Positions 1 through 10,196 of a stretch of 64,000 nucleotides of DNA are shown piece after piece. A model generated the notes under the pieces. The model did not search any database and had not been told where the DNA came from. It saw nothing but the letters and a program-made list of their open reading frames with translations. Source of the DNA: JAHDHW01 sp963793295 (lineage in GTDB: Bacteria > Bacteroidota > Bacteroidia > Chitinophagales > Saprospiraceae); NCBI GenBank assembly GCA_963793295.1, contig CAWBZX010000039.1, forward strand, positions 62,001 to 126,000. Reading direction: 5' to 3'. Every line of letters begins with the position of its first letter. Within the stretch, counting starts at the first letter, position 1. The translations under genes were made by a program, and so were the position numbers.

Positions 1-69
1 GAGGTACAAGATTTAGATTTGGTATAAAAAATGATATTATGTGATGACGTTTAAAAAATTCAATTTGAT

Positions 70-603
70 ATGAAACTAGTAAGATTGCTTTTCATAGGGT
101 TGACCGTGTTTATCTTAGGATGTAAGAAAATCGACAAATTAACCCAATTTAATATGGAATATAACGAAACCGTCGTTGTTCCATCTTCAACGGGAATCAG
201 CCTACCATTTAATATTCTCTCTCCTGATATCGAAACCAATTCGGAATCAACATTTGCAGTTAATGATACAAGGAAAGACCTGATTGAAACCATTCTACTG
301 ACCCAATTAGACCTAACACTTACATCCCCTTCCAATGAAGATTTCAGCTTTCTTGAATCTGTGGAAATTTTTATTTCTGCGGATGGGTTAAATGAGAGTA
401 GGATAGCCTGGAAGGATGAAATTCAATCCAATACGGAGAATACTTTAAATTTAGTTGTTGGCAACGAGGACTTAAAAGAATATATAAAAAAGGACAATTT
501 TGTATTGAGATTGAAAACGGTTACTGATGAAGTTATAACTTCAGACCACCACATTGAAGTTCATTCTGTATTTTTCGTGGATGCTAAGGTTTTGGGACTC
601 TGA
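70..603 (+). CDS. Hypothetical lipoprotein
   Basis: Encodes 177 residues of unknown function. The N-terminus is a typical lipoprotein signal: Lys/Arg near the start, a hydrophobic core, and a lipobox ending ILGC with the modified Cys at about residue 18. It is therefore probably anchored in the cell envelope. The remainder is rich in Ser, Thr, Asn and Glu with alternating hydrophobic residues, suggesting a beta-sandwich, but I recognise no family. The ATG is close to the left edge of the window, so any operon partner upstream cannot be seen. The next gene is convergent. Confidence 0.7.
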   Translation: MKLVRLLFIGLTVFILGCKKIDKLTQFNMEYNETVVVPSSTGISLPFNILSPDIETNSESTFAVNDTRKDLIETILLTQLDLTLTSPSNEDFSFLESVEIFISADGLNESRIAWKDEIQSNTENTLNLVVGNEDLKEYIKKDNFVLRLKTVTDEVITSDHHIEVHSVFFVDAKVLGL

Positions 604-640
604 AAATAGTCAAGAATTCGTTGTTGTTTTAATTCTGTTG

Positions 641-1330
641 TTAAAAATCATCGATCAATTTTTTCTTCATTTTTTCGAACTCTTCTTTAGAAATGACACC
701 TGAAGCTTTCAATTCACCTAACTCTTTGAGTTTTGCTAATACATCGTCAGAGTCTTCAATATTTTCTTTTTGAGCGGATTCGTCGGGAACGATAAATTCT
801 TTTTCTCCTTTTTCTTGTTCCTCTTTCATATTTTTTACTACTGTTTTCCCTTTTTCAAACTTTTCTTTATAGTATTTTCTCAAACGATCGGGATCAAAGT
901 CCAGGATGGTGCCACCTTTACTAAAATGCATTTTAAAAACTTCACCGAGCGCATAAGTTGAAGCTCCTGCAAACATTGAAACGGTTACGCCTCCAACAAC
1001 AGAACCGATTCCAGGAATCAATTTAATAACGCTTCCAGCAGTCAATCTGGCTAACGTGGTACTAGTAAGGGAAGTGACAATTGCCTTGCCTTGGGTTTCC
1101 TGAAAATTAACTTCATAAGTTCTGCAAAGTTGTCGGATCATATCCAATTGCAGCGCACTTACGGCAAAAATATCTGCAATGAGAACCGGAATTAATCCAG
1201 CTCCCATTGACCAAATGACATGGTTTCGAATGATGGTATCCGCATGTTTATCACGATCTGAAGATTGATTGCTCATTATATTCTTTTTTACTGTTTTAAA
1301 AGCTGAATTAAAAATATCTCTCTTTTTCAT
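641..1330 (-). CDS. DUF697-like membrane-associated protein with C-terminal SHOCT domain
   Basis: About 229 residues. The middle (roughly 30-150) resembles the DUF697 family: a hydrophobic helical hairpin with Gly-rich segments such as IPGIGSVVGG, usually membrane associated and often linked to GTPases. A charged Lys/Glu-rich linker follows. The last 35 residues match the SHOCT motif (LKELGELKASGVISKEEFE), a short oligomerisation module. An in-frame ATG at 1366 would add 12 residues. I prefer 1330 because a good -7 promoter element (TATTTTTG on this strand, 1352-1359) lies between the two starts. The biological role is unknown. Confidence 0.65.
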   Translation of the reverse strand: MKKRDIFNSAFKTVKKNIMSNQSSDRDKHADTIIRNHVIWSMGAGLIPVLIADIFAVSALQLDMIRQLCRTYEVNFQETQGKAIVTSLTSTTLARLTAGSVIKLIPGIGSVVGGVTVSMFAGASTYALGEVFKMHFSKGGTILDFDPDRLRKYYKEKFEKGKTVVKNMKEEQEKGEKEFIVPDESAQKENIEDSDDVLAKLKELGELKASGVISKEEFEKMKKKLIDDF

Positions 1331-1451
1331 TTTCGATAATAAATTTAAGTCCAAAAATATTCCCATCTAAACTACGATGCTGCTTTTCTCGACCACTTCA
1401 GTGCAAATTACGACGAATTTTTATTTTGGCTTCTTGTTTATTTTTAAAGCA

Positions 1452-4400
1452 CTACTCTCCTACTTTCACCCTAACACCTTCCGAATGACTGGTGAATTCA
1501 GGTGCATACATACATTGAATAGTCGTAATTCCGTTCGAAAAATCACCATTGTGGATCACTCGCAAGGGATATTCAAAAACGTATGTCCCCTTTGAAAGAT
1601 AGGAAAAGAAGAAATTCGTGGAAGCATCGCGGGTACTTTCATAATAACCTAATCCACCTTGCCATTTATAACTACTTAAAACGTTTAACGGTTCAAACCC
1701 ACTTGCTCGCATATCTTTCATGTGCACGTATTCCATGTCCCTATCAACACGTAATTCTATTCTCACCTGGAGTTTATCACCAGGCTTTAATTTTGCATTG
1801 GCAGAAATAGGATTCATAACTGGCCCCTTATCGGTATTTGAAACTTTAAAAAGCTGTTTCTTTAATGTTAAAGGCGTTTCTTCGAAGGTATCAATTTTAT
1901 CTAATTGCTCAAAATATTGCCAATAAGCGGCTCCCCAGGCTACCACTTTGTTTGGATTTTCAACTTTAATCTCACTCATATTTAGTTGAATATCTTTGCC
2001 ATCCCATGAAGTTTTGAAATACCCGGTTCCCGCTTCTGTTTGCATTTCAGACTGATCAATGAGTTTACCGCCCAGCGTAATTTTAACGGGCTTGTCTTCC
2101 AATAACCAGTTGTCACCATTTTTCAGCAATGCATAAACAGCAGCGGAAGTTGCTTTGGTGGTTCTCCAATGTGTCGTTTGTTTATTTTTTAATAACCAAA
2201 CTTTCAGATCGTCAACAGCAACGGCATCCTTCGCAATTTCATCAAAAACTTCAATCATCAAAGCATGTGTTTCAATAGGCAATTGATACCAATAATATCC
2301 TGAATTGTATTTCCAATACATGCCAAGTTCTTCATTGTTTAAAGAACGTTCTTTTAAGGACTTTACAATTTTAGATGGAGTTTCGGGATTGCCAAATCTA
2401 TTTAAACCCAGAGCGATCATACCTTCGGCATACATTCCTTTATTTAACCAATATTTCTCCGCCTGTTTTTTATAATAATTAAAAGCTTCGTCTGCCTTTG
2501 AAGGGATCGCAAAATCCATGAAAAATGACCGGGCGTACAAATAATGTATCGCCATCCAGTCCAAATGGTCTTCTTCTAAATTTCCGCCGTATTTTTTAAT
2601 TCGGGTTTTAAGATCCTGATAATGTTCCACAAGCCGATCATCGATATATTGAATGGCTTTTGCCAAAACCCCATAAACCTGATTGTCATCCCTCAAGCTT
2701 TTCACTCCTAATTGATCGAGATGCCCCATACCTTCGACGATATATTGTGTGATATACCAATTGTCCCGCCCTCCGGGAAACCATGCAAAACCACCATTGC
2801 TAAGCTGTCGATCTACAATCGTATTAATAGCTTTTTCCTGTTCATTACTCATACGGTTAAGATCAAACAGCAAACCGATATTTTTCTTTTGCTCCTCTTC
2901 ACTTTGTGCTTGTAAAACCCACGGCGTTTCTTCCAACAGTGCTATTTTAAGCTCCTGGTTTTTAGAGAGGTTACTCAACATCGCTGGTGTGTCACGCCAT
3001 TTATCAAATACGGTTTTTATTTTTGGATGTGAATTAGCAACTGAAGTTGCCAGGCTATTTGCATAAAAACGATTGAAAATTTGCTCAGTACATTCGTAGG
3101 GATATTCCATGATGTAAGGCAAGGCCTGCACAGCATACCAGGCAGGGTTTGATGTAAATTCGAGTGTAAATTTGTGGTGTTGCAAGGTAATCGATTTACT
3201 CGCTTTTTGCATCGCCTCAAAAGTAAAATCTTTGGTCTGGTTTCCTCTGACCGGCAAAGGTTTGGTTTCTGTAACCAACATTCTATTGGTTAAAATCGGC
3301 GCACTGCTTTCTTCTCCATCCGAAAAGCTTCCAGCTTTTGCAATCACCCGATGCGTCAAAACAGGAACCTGCCCAACCGGAATTTCAAGGTTCCAAGCCA
3401 ATCGATCCGACTGTCCAGCTTTTGCTTTAAATGGAATCTTAATTTTAGTATTTCCCAAAAGATTATCAACGGGCTCCATATTTAATGCATTAAACAAGTG
3501 TAGTTCAGCCGTTCCCTCCATGTCTTTTTCGGTGAGATTGGTCACCTTTGCGGTGAATTCGATTTTATCTCCTTCTCGGAAAAAACGAGGTGGATTAGGG
3601 AATACCATTAGGTCTTTTTGAGTGACGATTTCCTTTTTTGTCAAGCCAAATTTTAGATCTTTTGTATGTGCCAAACCTAAAAACTTCCATCTTGTCAATG
3701 CTTCATTCATTGTGAATTTGATAATGACATTCCCTTCGTAGTCAGTCATCAGGTTGGGAAAAAAGAAAACGGTTTCTTTTAAATTGGTTCGAACTTGCGG
3801 CGGAGCGTCTGTTCCTTGATCTGAGCCAAGTTCAGAAGCTTCCGAATCCAGTTGATCTGCATCTGCCGCATCGGCTTTTAATCCACCCACTTTTGCCGAA
3901 ACAATTGAAATTTCTTCCAAATCTCCATCGACAGCATTAGAGACTCCATCTGCTTCCATTGGAGGTTCACTCATTTCCGATACAGCCATTTCTCTCATTA
4001 ATATCGGTCGTGATTGGTAAAATCTAAAGCCAAACCAATTGAGTCTTTGGTAATTCCGATATGGAATGCTGATCCCGTAGCCGCTCCAGGAATAATCTAT
4101 TAATACCGCACTTTGAGCAGAAAAGCCATTACTTCGCCAGGCAGGTCTGCTATAAGCATTTGGAAAAAGATTAAGAGCCCAGTTATGCGGTGAGAATTGA
4201 TCTAGAGAAGCATCATACATTCCTGCTACCATTTCTGCAGCTACTCTTTCTTTTTTAGGACCACTAATTTTAATACGCCATTCTTCTTTCTGGCCCGGAT
4301 AAAGTTTATCGCGGAAAGTAGCATATTCAATTTTCAAATCTTTGTTGCTCCACGGAACGATCACTGTTTTATCATGAAGATATGCTCTGTTATTTTTAAC

Positions 4401-7400
4401 GAAGGTGAAATAATACATCAAATTCCCTCTGTGTTTTTCCAATATTGGAATTTCTAACTTTTTCAAATCATTGACCGCAATCCATTTTCTTTCAACCAAT
4501 TTTTTGTCATGCTTGACTTCATAAAGCACTTTTATTTCATTTTCAGCAGTTCCGATGTAAAATTCAGCTGTATTTCCAGGTTCAAAACTATTCTTCTCTT
4601 GTACATAAAAGGCTGTTTCATTAGATGGAGTTTTTCCGGTATCAAGATCGTAAAGGGTTAAGAATCGCTTCACTTCAATTTCCTGATTGAACTTATCCTT
4701 CGTTTTTAATGTCACCGCATATTTCCCAGGTTTTAAGTTTACATTTTTCAAATCAACCTGATCCGTTTTTTCTGTATCAAAATCACTTGCCATCAATGTT
4801 TGATCAACCCCCCATTTTTCAACCAGATCTTCATCCTGATAAGCAAAATGTGGAAAATCCTTTTTAAAATTCACTTCAGTCATTATGTAATTATCAGGCT
4901 TGCTCCAATAACGTTTGACAAAAGTATGATTTGGCGATATTAGCGATTCAATTGTCAATGTTCCTTTTGCTGGTTCCGGTTGGCCATTAAGGTTTTTTGT
5001 AAAAATTTTGATACTTTTCAAACTATCCAAATTAGCTAAATCGGGCAGACTAATCCCAGCTCGTAAAGCGATATAACCAACCGAAACATATTGCACAGCG
5101 CTATGCGTTTCGCCAGTTATATCAATTACATCAGCATATATTTTAAATATAAATTCTGGTTTTGTGGATTCCGAAATGGACAAATCGGGTATCGCTTCGA
5201 AGTCAATGGTAAATTCTCCTTTTTCATTGGTTTTAGTCTTTCCAAAAGCGATTTCCATTGCAGGTGAAGAAGGATAGATGCCGCGCCAAAAATACCAGGG
5301 TAAATAAGGAAACCGCGCTTCTCTCACTACGCGATAAGAAACGTCAGCAGCATCAATGTTACTACCTGCAAAGGCTTTTGCGTTACCTTTAACGGTTACT
5401 TTTTCGTTGAGTTTGAAACTTCCTGTAACGGGTTGAAAAGTAACTTCAAATTTTGGCCGTTTGTATTCTTCTACCCTAAAGTAAGTCGAAGATTTTTGTC
5501 CGATGCTGGATTGTAATCGCATATTTCCAAGCAATCCATTGTTAGGAGCTACAAAGGTTCCTGAAACAGAACCGTATTCGTTTGTAACCAAATTCAGATC
5601 ACTAACTTTTTGATTATTTGTATCGAAAAAAGTAATCGTGACTTTTTCTTTGGCAAGAATTTTAGGCATTTTATCCTTGTCATATTTGATCACAATCCCC
5701 TTAAAATAAATGGTTTGATCAGGCCGGTAAATAGAACGATCAAGAAAAAAGTGTGTAACAATCCGATCCTTATTTTGAGCGCCATAACGATAATCAGAAA
5801 AACGATCTGAGAGAAATAACTCGTCCTGTCCTTTTATAAATTTCACCTGAAAAGCCTGATTTTCTTTTATTGAAGAATACACAAACCCATCTTTATCAGT
5901 TGTTGAACTTGATACTTTTTTGAATTCCCTTTCTCTCTTGATCGGATTATATTTATCGATATAAAACTCCGCAGTTACTCCTTCCAGGGGATCACCGGTT
6001 TCCCGATGCATTACTACAAACTGGGTTTTTCCTTTTTCATCTTTGCTACTTTGATAGCTTAAATTTGAAACTTGAAAAAATAAATATTGCAGTGCATTAT
6101 TTCCGCTTGAATAATTTTCATTATTGGAAACAATTGCCAGATAATTGCCAAAAGGCAAAGCATCAAGTTTGACTTCAACGGAATGTTGTCGAAAGTCACC
6201 ATCATCAGGGAGCTCAACTGTCCAGGATTTCAACGGATCAAGTTTTTGAAGATACTCTCCTCTTTTATCATAAGCTAATCTCCTGATCTTGTCTTCTTCT
6301 TTCTCAGAAACCTTTACTATTTTAAAATAGGCTTTGGGAATATTGCGATAAGAAATCAGACCCAGAATTGGTTTATCAGGCAGATTTACGGATTCAGATT
6401 CAAAATTCAATTCCTGATTCGTAATATTCTTTTTCAATGCTTTGCACTGAGAAGCACCAAAAGTATCCGGATACTTTTTTATTGTTTTTTCACAAATATT
6501 ATAAGCGGTTTTATAATCCCACGTGCCATCTTCATTAGGGTTTGGCGTATAATTTCCCGCTTTGTTATAATAATAGTTGGCGATATAAAAACTAATTTCT
6601 GAGGCAGATTCAGTCGCTTGATATTTCTCTTCCAGAGCGGTTAACGCTTTTAAATAAAGGGCATCTTTGTCGGCTAAAACGGTGTTTCCATAAACAAAGT
6701 TTAATCGTTTCAAGTCCGCATCAATTAAGGCTCTGGCGTCTTTATCGTTCTTGTGGAATTTTAATAATTGCTGTAAAAAGAGCAGCACTTTGAATTTTGG
6801 AGACTGATCGTCTTCCGTAGTAAAAGTGTAATTGACAAATTCATCAACCGTTCCAAAGGCTTCGTTTTGATTAATATAAAATTTGTAAGCTGGTTCTGTA
6901 ATATATGAAGTCTCATTCGTCAAATAGTCGATGACCCGATGCATTAAAAAATCGTATAAAGTCGGACGAAATTTCTGGAATTCATCACTTCCACTCAAAA
7001 TCGCATTGAACCTAGAAAGATCAACTTGCTGCGTTTCTTTATTTTCGATCGACTCATAATAAAGCTTTCGCGATTCAGCAACTATTTGCTCAACCGTCCA
7101 GGTTCTGATATCTTCATTTTTAAAATCTACTGTTTGGGTTCGATCGGCAAATTGCCAATAATTATTGCTTAAATAATTCGCATATAACTCTGCCAGCATA
7201 GATTGCAATAGTGACTTAATAGGAAAACCAGCTGTATCTATTTCGTTTTGCATTTTGATAATGGCATTGACCAGTCCATCTTCTTCGAGTTGGGATTCAT
7301 ATTTCCCTTTATAAATTAGGCATTTGATGATCTGAGCGGGTTGGTTTTCTTTTTTTACAATAGTATAAAGAAGATCAACTTTTTCGAGAGCTGATTTCGG

Positions 7401-7610
7401 TAATCCTTCTCGTTCGAGGGAATCAATGATTTTCCACTCGGCAAGATAGTTTTGATCGGACAGATTCGGCATAGTGGTTTCTTGGTTATTAATTGCAGGA
7501 GGTTGCTGGTTGCTCAAATCAGGTTTTTGATTTCTTTTTTGAGAACCGCAGGCTGAAGCAAAAATTAAAAGGATAATTACAATAGAAAGGACAGCAAAGA
7601 GCTTATTCAT
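1452..7610 (-). CDS. Alpha-2-macroglobulin family lipoprotein
   Basis: A 2052-residue exported protein of the bacterial alpha-2-macroglobulin family, which traps proteases that attack the envelope. The start at 7610 puts a lipoprotein signal at the N-terminus (lipobox ASAC); an in-frame start at 7634 would add eight residues. The N-terminal 420 residues look helical and repeat-like. Macroglobulin beta domains follow, including SIYRPDQTIYFKG, then the core A2M domain from about residue 1277 (ETVFFFPNLMTDYEG). The thioester motif CTEQ is intact, with Cys at residue 1507 in a helical toroid context (YPYECTEQIFNRF). An acidic low-complexity insert precedes the A2M domain. The usual PBP1C partner gene is not adjacent. 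Confidence 0.9.
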   Translation of the reverse strand: MNKLFAVLSIVIILLIFASACGSQKRNQKPDLSNQQPPAINNQETTMPNLSDQNYLAEWKIIDSLEREGLPKSALEKVDLLYTIVKKENQPAQIIKCLIYKGKYESQLEEDGLVNAIIKMQNEIDTAGFPIKSLLQSMLAELYANYLSNNYWQFADRTQTVDFKNEDIRTWTVEQIVAESRKLYYESIENKETQQVDLSRFNAILSGSDEFQKFRPTLYDFLMHRVIDYLTNETSYITEPAYKFYINQNEAFGTVDEFVNYTFTTEDDQSPKFKVLLFLQQLLKFHKNDKDARALIDADLKRLNFVYGNTVLADKDALYLKALTALEEKYQATESASEISFYIANYYYNKAGNYTPNPNEDGTWDYKTAYNICEKTIKKYPDTFGASQCKALKKNITNQELNFESESVNLPDKPILGLISYRNIPKAYFKIVKVSEKEEDKIRRLAYDKRGEYLQKLDPLKSWTVELPDDGDFRQHSVEVKLDALPFGNYLAIVSNNENYSSGNNALQYLFFQVSNLSYQSSKDEKGKTQFVVMHRETGDPLEGVTAEFYIDKYNPIKREREFKKVSSSTTDKDGFVYSSIKENQAFQVKFIKGQDELFLSDRFSDYRYGAQNKDRIVTHFFLDRSIYRPDQTIYFKGIVIKYDKDKMPKILAKEKVTITFFDTNNQKVSDLNLVTNEYGSVSGTFVAPNNGLLGNMRLQSSIGQKSSTYFRVEEYKRPKFEVTFQPVTGSFKLNEKVTVKGNAKAFAGSNIDAADVSYRVVREARFPYLPWYFWRGIYPSSPAMEIAFGKTKTNEKGEFTIDFEAIPDLSISESTKPEFIFKIYADVIDITGETHSAVQYVSVGYIALRAGISLPDLANLDSLKSIKIFTKNLNGQPEPAKGTLTIESLISPNHTFVKRYWSKPDNYIMTEVNFKKDFPHFAYQDEDLVEKWGVDQTLMASDFDTEKTDQVDLKNVNLKPGKYAVTLKTKDKFNQEIEVKRFLTLYDLDTGKTPSNETAFYVQEKNSFEPGNTAEFYIGTAENEIKVLYEVKHDKKLVERKWIAVNDLKKLEIPILEKHRGNLMYYFTFVKNNRAYLHDKTVIVPWSNKDLKIEYATFRDKLYPGQKEEWRIKISGPKKERVAAEMVAGMYDASLDQFSPHNWALNLFPNAYSRPAWRSNGFSAQSAVLIDYSWSGYGISIPYRNYQRLNWFGFRFYQSRPILMREMAVSEMSEPPMEADGVSNAVDGDLEEISIVSAKVGGLKADAADADQLDSEASELGSDQGTDAPPQVRTNLKETVFFFPNLMTDYEGNVIIKFTMNEALTRWKFLGLAHTKDLKFGLTKKEIVTQKDLMVFPNPPRFFREGDKIEFTAKVTNLTEKDMEGTAELHLFNALNMEPVDNLLGNTKIKIPFKAKAGQSDRLAWNLEIPVGQVPVLTHRVIAKAGSFSDGEESSAPILTNRMLVTETKPLPVRGNQTKDFTFEAMQKASKSITLQHHKFTLEFTSNPAWYAVQALPYIMEYPYECTEQIFNRFYANSLATSVANSHPKIKTVFDKWRDTPAMLSNLSKNQELKIALLEETPWVLQAQSEEEQKKNIGLLFDLNRMSNEQEKAINTIVDRQLSNGGFAWFPGGRDNWYITQYIVEGMGHLDQLGVKSLRDDNQVYGVLAKAIQYIDDRLVEHYQDLKTRIKKYGGNLEEDHLDWMAIHYLYARSFFMDFAIPSKADEAFNYYKKQAEKYWLNKGMYAEGMIALGLNRFGNPETPSKIVKSLKERSLNNEELGMYWKYNSGYYWYQLPIETHALMIEVFDEIAKDAVAVDDLKVWLLKNKQTTHWRTTKATSAAVYALLKNGDNWLLEDKPVKITLGGKLIDQSEMQTEAGTGYFKTSWDGKDIQLNMSEIKVENPNKVVAWGAAYWQYFEQLDKIDTFEETPLTLKKQLFKVSNTDKGPVMNPISANAKLKPGDKLQVRIELRVDRDMEYVHMKDMRASGFEPLNVLSSYKWQGGLGYYESTRDASTNFFFSYLSKGTYVFEYPLRVIHNGDFSNGITTIQCMYAPEFTSHSEGVRVKVGE

Positions 7611-7754
7611 ATGGTTTTTTATTTTTGTTTTCAATTAGGCTAATTTATGAATAGATACAAACTTATTAATAAAAAAATTGAAAGTTCTTTATCGTTGATT
7701 AAGATGTATTTCTGGATAGAAAAGGTGTGATTCACAAAGTTAATTAATGTTTAT

Positions 7755-8837
7755 TTAACTTTCCTGAGTAAAAGCCTTAAAACCAAAACGATTGATATTT
7801 ACTTCTTTATTGAGTGGAGTATCATCAATCAAAAAGTCAGCAAAGTGATTAGTCCAATATGGCCCTAGGGATGCACCTTTCGTTCCTAAACCATTGAAAA
7901 TTGCCAACTGTGAAAACTTTGGATGGAGCCCTAAAAAAGGCCTTCTGTCTTTTACCGTTGGACGAATTGCAGCGATATGTTCAATTATTTCAAATTCAAC
8001 TTTCAGCGTTTGTTGAAGCTTTTTTATGAAATCAGCACGAATGGAATCTGTAGGTAGGTCATCAGTAGAATTCCATTCATAGTTTGAGCCACACCAATAT
8101 AAGTCATCACCCAGCGGTGCAATGATCAGCTTATCTTTGATTATTTTTTCTGATTTTAAATCCGGGATTCGAACGATTAGGATTTCTCCCTTGGAGGTTT
8201 CAAATGGCAAATAATTGAAAAATGGATTAAATTGGCTCCGTTGCCCTTCACAAAATATGACCTTTTTTGCTTTAATCTTATTGAAAGTAATACTTTGATC
8301 ATCAAACACAAATTGTTCATAATCAACACTTATTGATTTTAATATCTCCTTATCTTCAAAATCTTTTTTGAAGATTTGTAAAAAAAGAGGCATATTGACT
8401 TGAGCAGCATATTTAATTTCTCCAATTGCAAGGGGTTCAATTATTTTGTTTTTTAAATACTCAAAATCAGCTGTCGTTTTCATGTATTTCTCATATCCTT
8501 CAAACGCACTGCGGGCGTTCCATTCATTGACATCTCCATTCTTGGCCAGAAATCGTAAAACGCTTCTTTCAGAATATAATTTGATATCAAATTTATTTTC
8601 AATTTCTCGATAAAAGATTTCATTAAAAGCGGTCAGCTTATCGAACATCCAGCTTTTAACGAAACGGCGCCCAGTGATTGGATTAATAATTCCGGCAGCG
8701 ACTGTTGAAGAAGCACCTTTATGATCGTCATCAAATAGAAAAACACTTTGCCCTTTTTTTAATAAAAAATAAGCAAGTAGTGACCCTGCAAGTCCTTGTC
8801 CAACAATCAGGTAATCAACATTTATTTTTTCAGGCAT
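7755..8837 (-). CDS. FAD-dependent oxidoreductase (DAO family)
   Basis: About 360 residues with an N-terminal dinucleotide-binding fold (YLIVGQGLAGSLLAYFLLKKG, GxGxxG) and an acidic residue run at the end of beta-2, as in the D-amino-acid oxidase/glycine oxidase superfamily. Near the C-terminus IAAIRPTVKDRRPFLG and FNGLGTKGASLGP match the second FAD-contact region of this family. The substrate cannot be inferred; related Bacteroidota proteins are annotated only as FAD oxidoreductases. The ATG at 8837 shares a base with the TGA of the upstream yjbR-type gene, so the two are translationally coupled. Confidence 0.8.
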   Translation of the reverse strand: MPEKINVDYLIVGQGLAGSLLAYFLLKKGQSVFLFDDDHKGASSTVAAGIINPITGRRFVKSWMFDKLTAFNEIFYREIENKFDIKLYSERSVLRFLAKNGDVNEWNARSAFEGYEKYMKTTADFEYLKNKIIEPLAIGEIKYAAQVNMPLFLQIFKKDFEDKEILKSISVDYEQFVFDDQSITFNKIKAKKVIFCEGQRSQFNPFFNYLPFETSKGEILIVRIPDLKSEKIIKDKLIIAPLGDDLYWCGSNYEWNSTDDLPTDSIRADFIKKLQQTLKVEFEIIEHIAAIRPTVKDRRPFLGLHPKFSQLAIFNGLGTKGASLGPYWTNHFADFLIDDTPLNKEVNINRFGFKAFTQES

Positions 8838-9193
8838 CACAAATTTTTCAGAAATTCCTGATCGGCTTTTTTAAGTCCTTTTACCACCAAATCATAGGAA
8901 TGATCAATAAGGTCACAAAGGAATTTATCATTCAGATCTCCTTCAAAATGAACCGTATTCCAATGTTTTTTATTCATATGCCAACCAGCTTTAATCTCTT
9001 CGTGTGCTTCTCTTAATTCAATAGCGTAATCAGGATCGCATTTTAGATTGACGGTAAATTCTTCATTGTCCAGCCCTGTGATTGCAAATACTTTCCCCAA
9101 GACTTTAAAAACAAGGGTTACTTCATCAAAAGGAAAGGTTTCTTCCACTCCTTTTTTGGACAAACAATAATCATGAAATTCCTCGATATTCAT
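8837..9193 (-). CDS. MmcQ/YjbR family protein
   Basis: A 118-residue protein with the full-length MmcQ/YjbR (DUF419) fold: an N-terminal helix (FHDYCLSKKGVEETFPF), the strand FKVLGKVFAI, and the conserved AGWHMNKKHWNTVHF and IDHSYDLVVKGL segments. The family has a CyaY-like double-wing fold and is thought to bind DNA, but its role is unproven. It is the first gene of a two-gene unit with the FAD oxidoreductase. The upstream side faces tRNA-Arg about 165 bp away. Confidence 0.85.
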   Translation of the reverse strand: MNIEEFHDYCLSKKGVEETFPFDEVTLVFKVLGKVFAITGLDNEEFTVNLKCDPDYAIELREAHEEIKAGWHMNKKHWNTVHFEGDLNDKFLCDLIDHSYDLVVKGLKKADQEFLKNL

Positions 9194-9267
9194 TGAAATA
9201 TTGGATTGTTTCGTTGGTTATAGATAAAAAATTGAATGTGCTAAGTTATAGAAATTATCAAAGATGT

Positions 9268-9298
9268 TTTGTGGAATTTAATAATGCTGCTATTTTTG
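9268..9298 (+). promoter_or_regulatory. Bacteroidota-type promoter for tRNA-Arg
   Basis: TTTG at 9268-9271, a 19-bp spacer, and TATTTTTG at 9291-9298. This is an exact match to the Bacteroidota primary sigma consensus TTTG-N19-TAnnTTTG. It ends 60 bp before the tRNA gene. Confidence 0.7.
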
Positions 9299-9358
9299 TA
9301 CGAAGTTATTTTTAACTTCACTTTTTCACTTAAACAATTAATTGAGATCCAACTTTTT

Positions 9359-9430
9359 GCCTGCGTAGTTCAATGGATAGAATAGGAGTTTCCTAAACTC
9401 TAGATCCAGGTTCGATCCCTGGCGCGGGTA
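9359..9430 (+). tRNA. tRNA-Arg (anticodon CCT)
   Basis: A 72-nt cloverleaf. The acceptor GCCTGCG pairs with CGCGGGT, the D stem is GTTC/GAAT, and the anticodon stem GGAGT/ACTCT encloses the loop TTCCTAA, giving CCT. The T arm is CCAGG-TTCGATC-CCTGG. The variable loop is only four bases. No CCA is encoded. It reads the rare AGG codon. Confidence 0.93.
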
Positions 9431-9472
9431 CTATTTTTTCTTAATTTTTATCAGCACGCTAAAAAATATTTC

Positions 9473-10063
9473 ATGTTTTCAAATCAAAAGTTATCCATAC
9501 TTTTTTTAAGTCTTTTTGCATCAGTTTATCTGATCTCCTGTGTTTCATCTTCTCCGATTACTTACCGTTACGATCGAGATAAATCTGCTCCAATTCAAGA
9601 TTATACTACCTACAAAATAATTAAGCCCACGGAAGAAGTGCTTGCCCAGATGGAAATGAGGCATCCTGAATATTTATCGGTACTTGAAGCGGCTATTATT
9701 GAGCAAATGGAAAAACGAAATTATACACAAGCTGAGGATACTGAACTTTTGATTACCTATTTCGTCACCGGTAAAGATTTTCAAAAAGCGCAATCAAATA
9801 CCGTATCTGTAGGAGTTGGTTTTGGCGGTCCTTTTGGAGGTGTTGGGATCAGTCAAGGAAAAACAAATATCAATTATTTTGACTACCGAGAAGGCACTTT
9901 AATTATTAATTTTTACAACAAGGACGAAGCTTTGATCTGGCATGGAATAGCAAAAGGATCTTATGCGGTTGATAAAACAGATGTTGAAGATTTGACAAAA
10001 ACTGTGGTAAAAAAGATTTTTCAGTATTACAAATACAAAGTAAGTGTTCCAAAAGACAAGTAA
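9473..10063 (+). CDS. DUF4136 domain lipoprotein
   Basis: A 196-residue predicted lipoprotein with signal and lipobox LISC (Cys about residue 23). The mature part fits the DUF4136 pattern: an opening strand with YRYDRDKSAPIQDYTTYKI, then a central region on ageing variable strands, a Gly-rich turn (GVGFGGPFGGVGIS), and a C-terminal segment LIINFYNKDEALIWHGIAKG. Such proteins sit in the outer-membrane periplasmic leaflet in many Bacteroidota and Proteobacteria; the function is unknown. It follows tRNA-Arg and stands alone. Confidence 0.8.
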   Translation: MFSNQKLSILFLSLFASVYLISCVSSSPITYRYDRDKSAPIQDYTTYKIIKPTEEVLAQMEMRHPEYLSVLEAAIIEQMEKRNYTQAEDTELLITYFVTGKDFQKAQSNTVSVGVGFGGPFGGVGISQGKTNINYFDYREGTLIINFYNKDEALIWHGIAKGSYAVDKTDVEDLTKTVVKKIFQYYKYKVSVPKDK

Positions 10064-10196
10064 ATATCTTACCTCTTCTTTTTATAGCCATAGAAACGAC
10101 TTTATAATATAAAATAGGTTAATTTTGAACGGCCTTTAATTATTTCATTCTATTCATTTTTCGCTTTTGTAACTATAAATAAAATCTTCCTAGGAG

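Noticed and set aside
3172..3621. Plus-strand frame of 149 codons inside the alpha-2-macroglobulin gene
   Set aside because: It lies fully opposite a well-conserved coding region that includes the thioester-proximal part, so it is a shadow.
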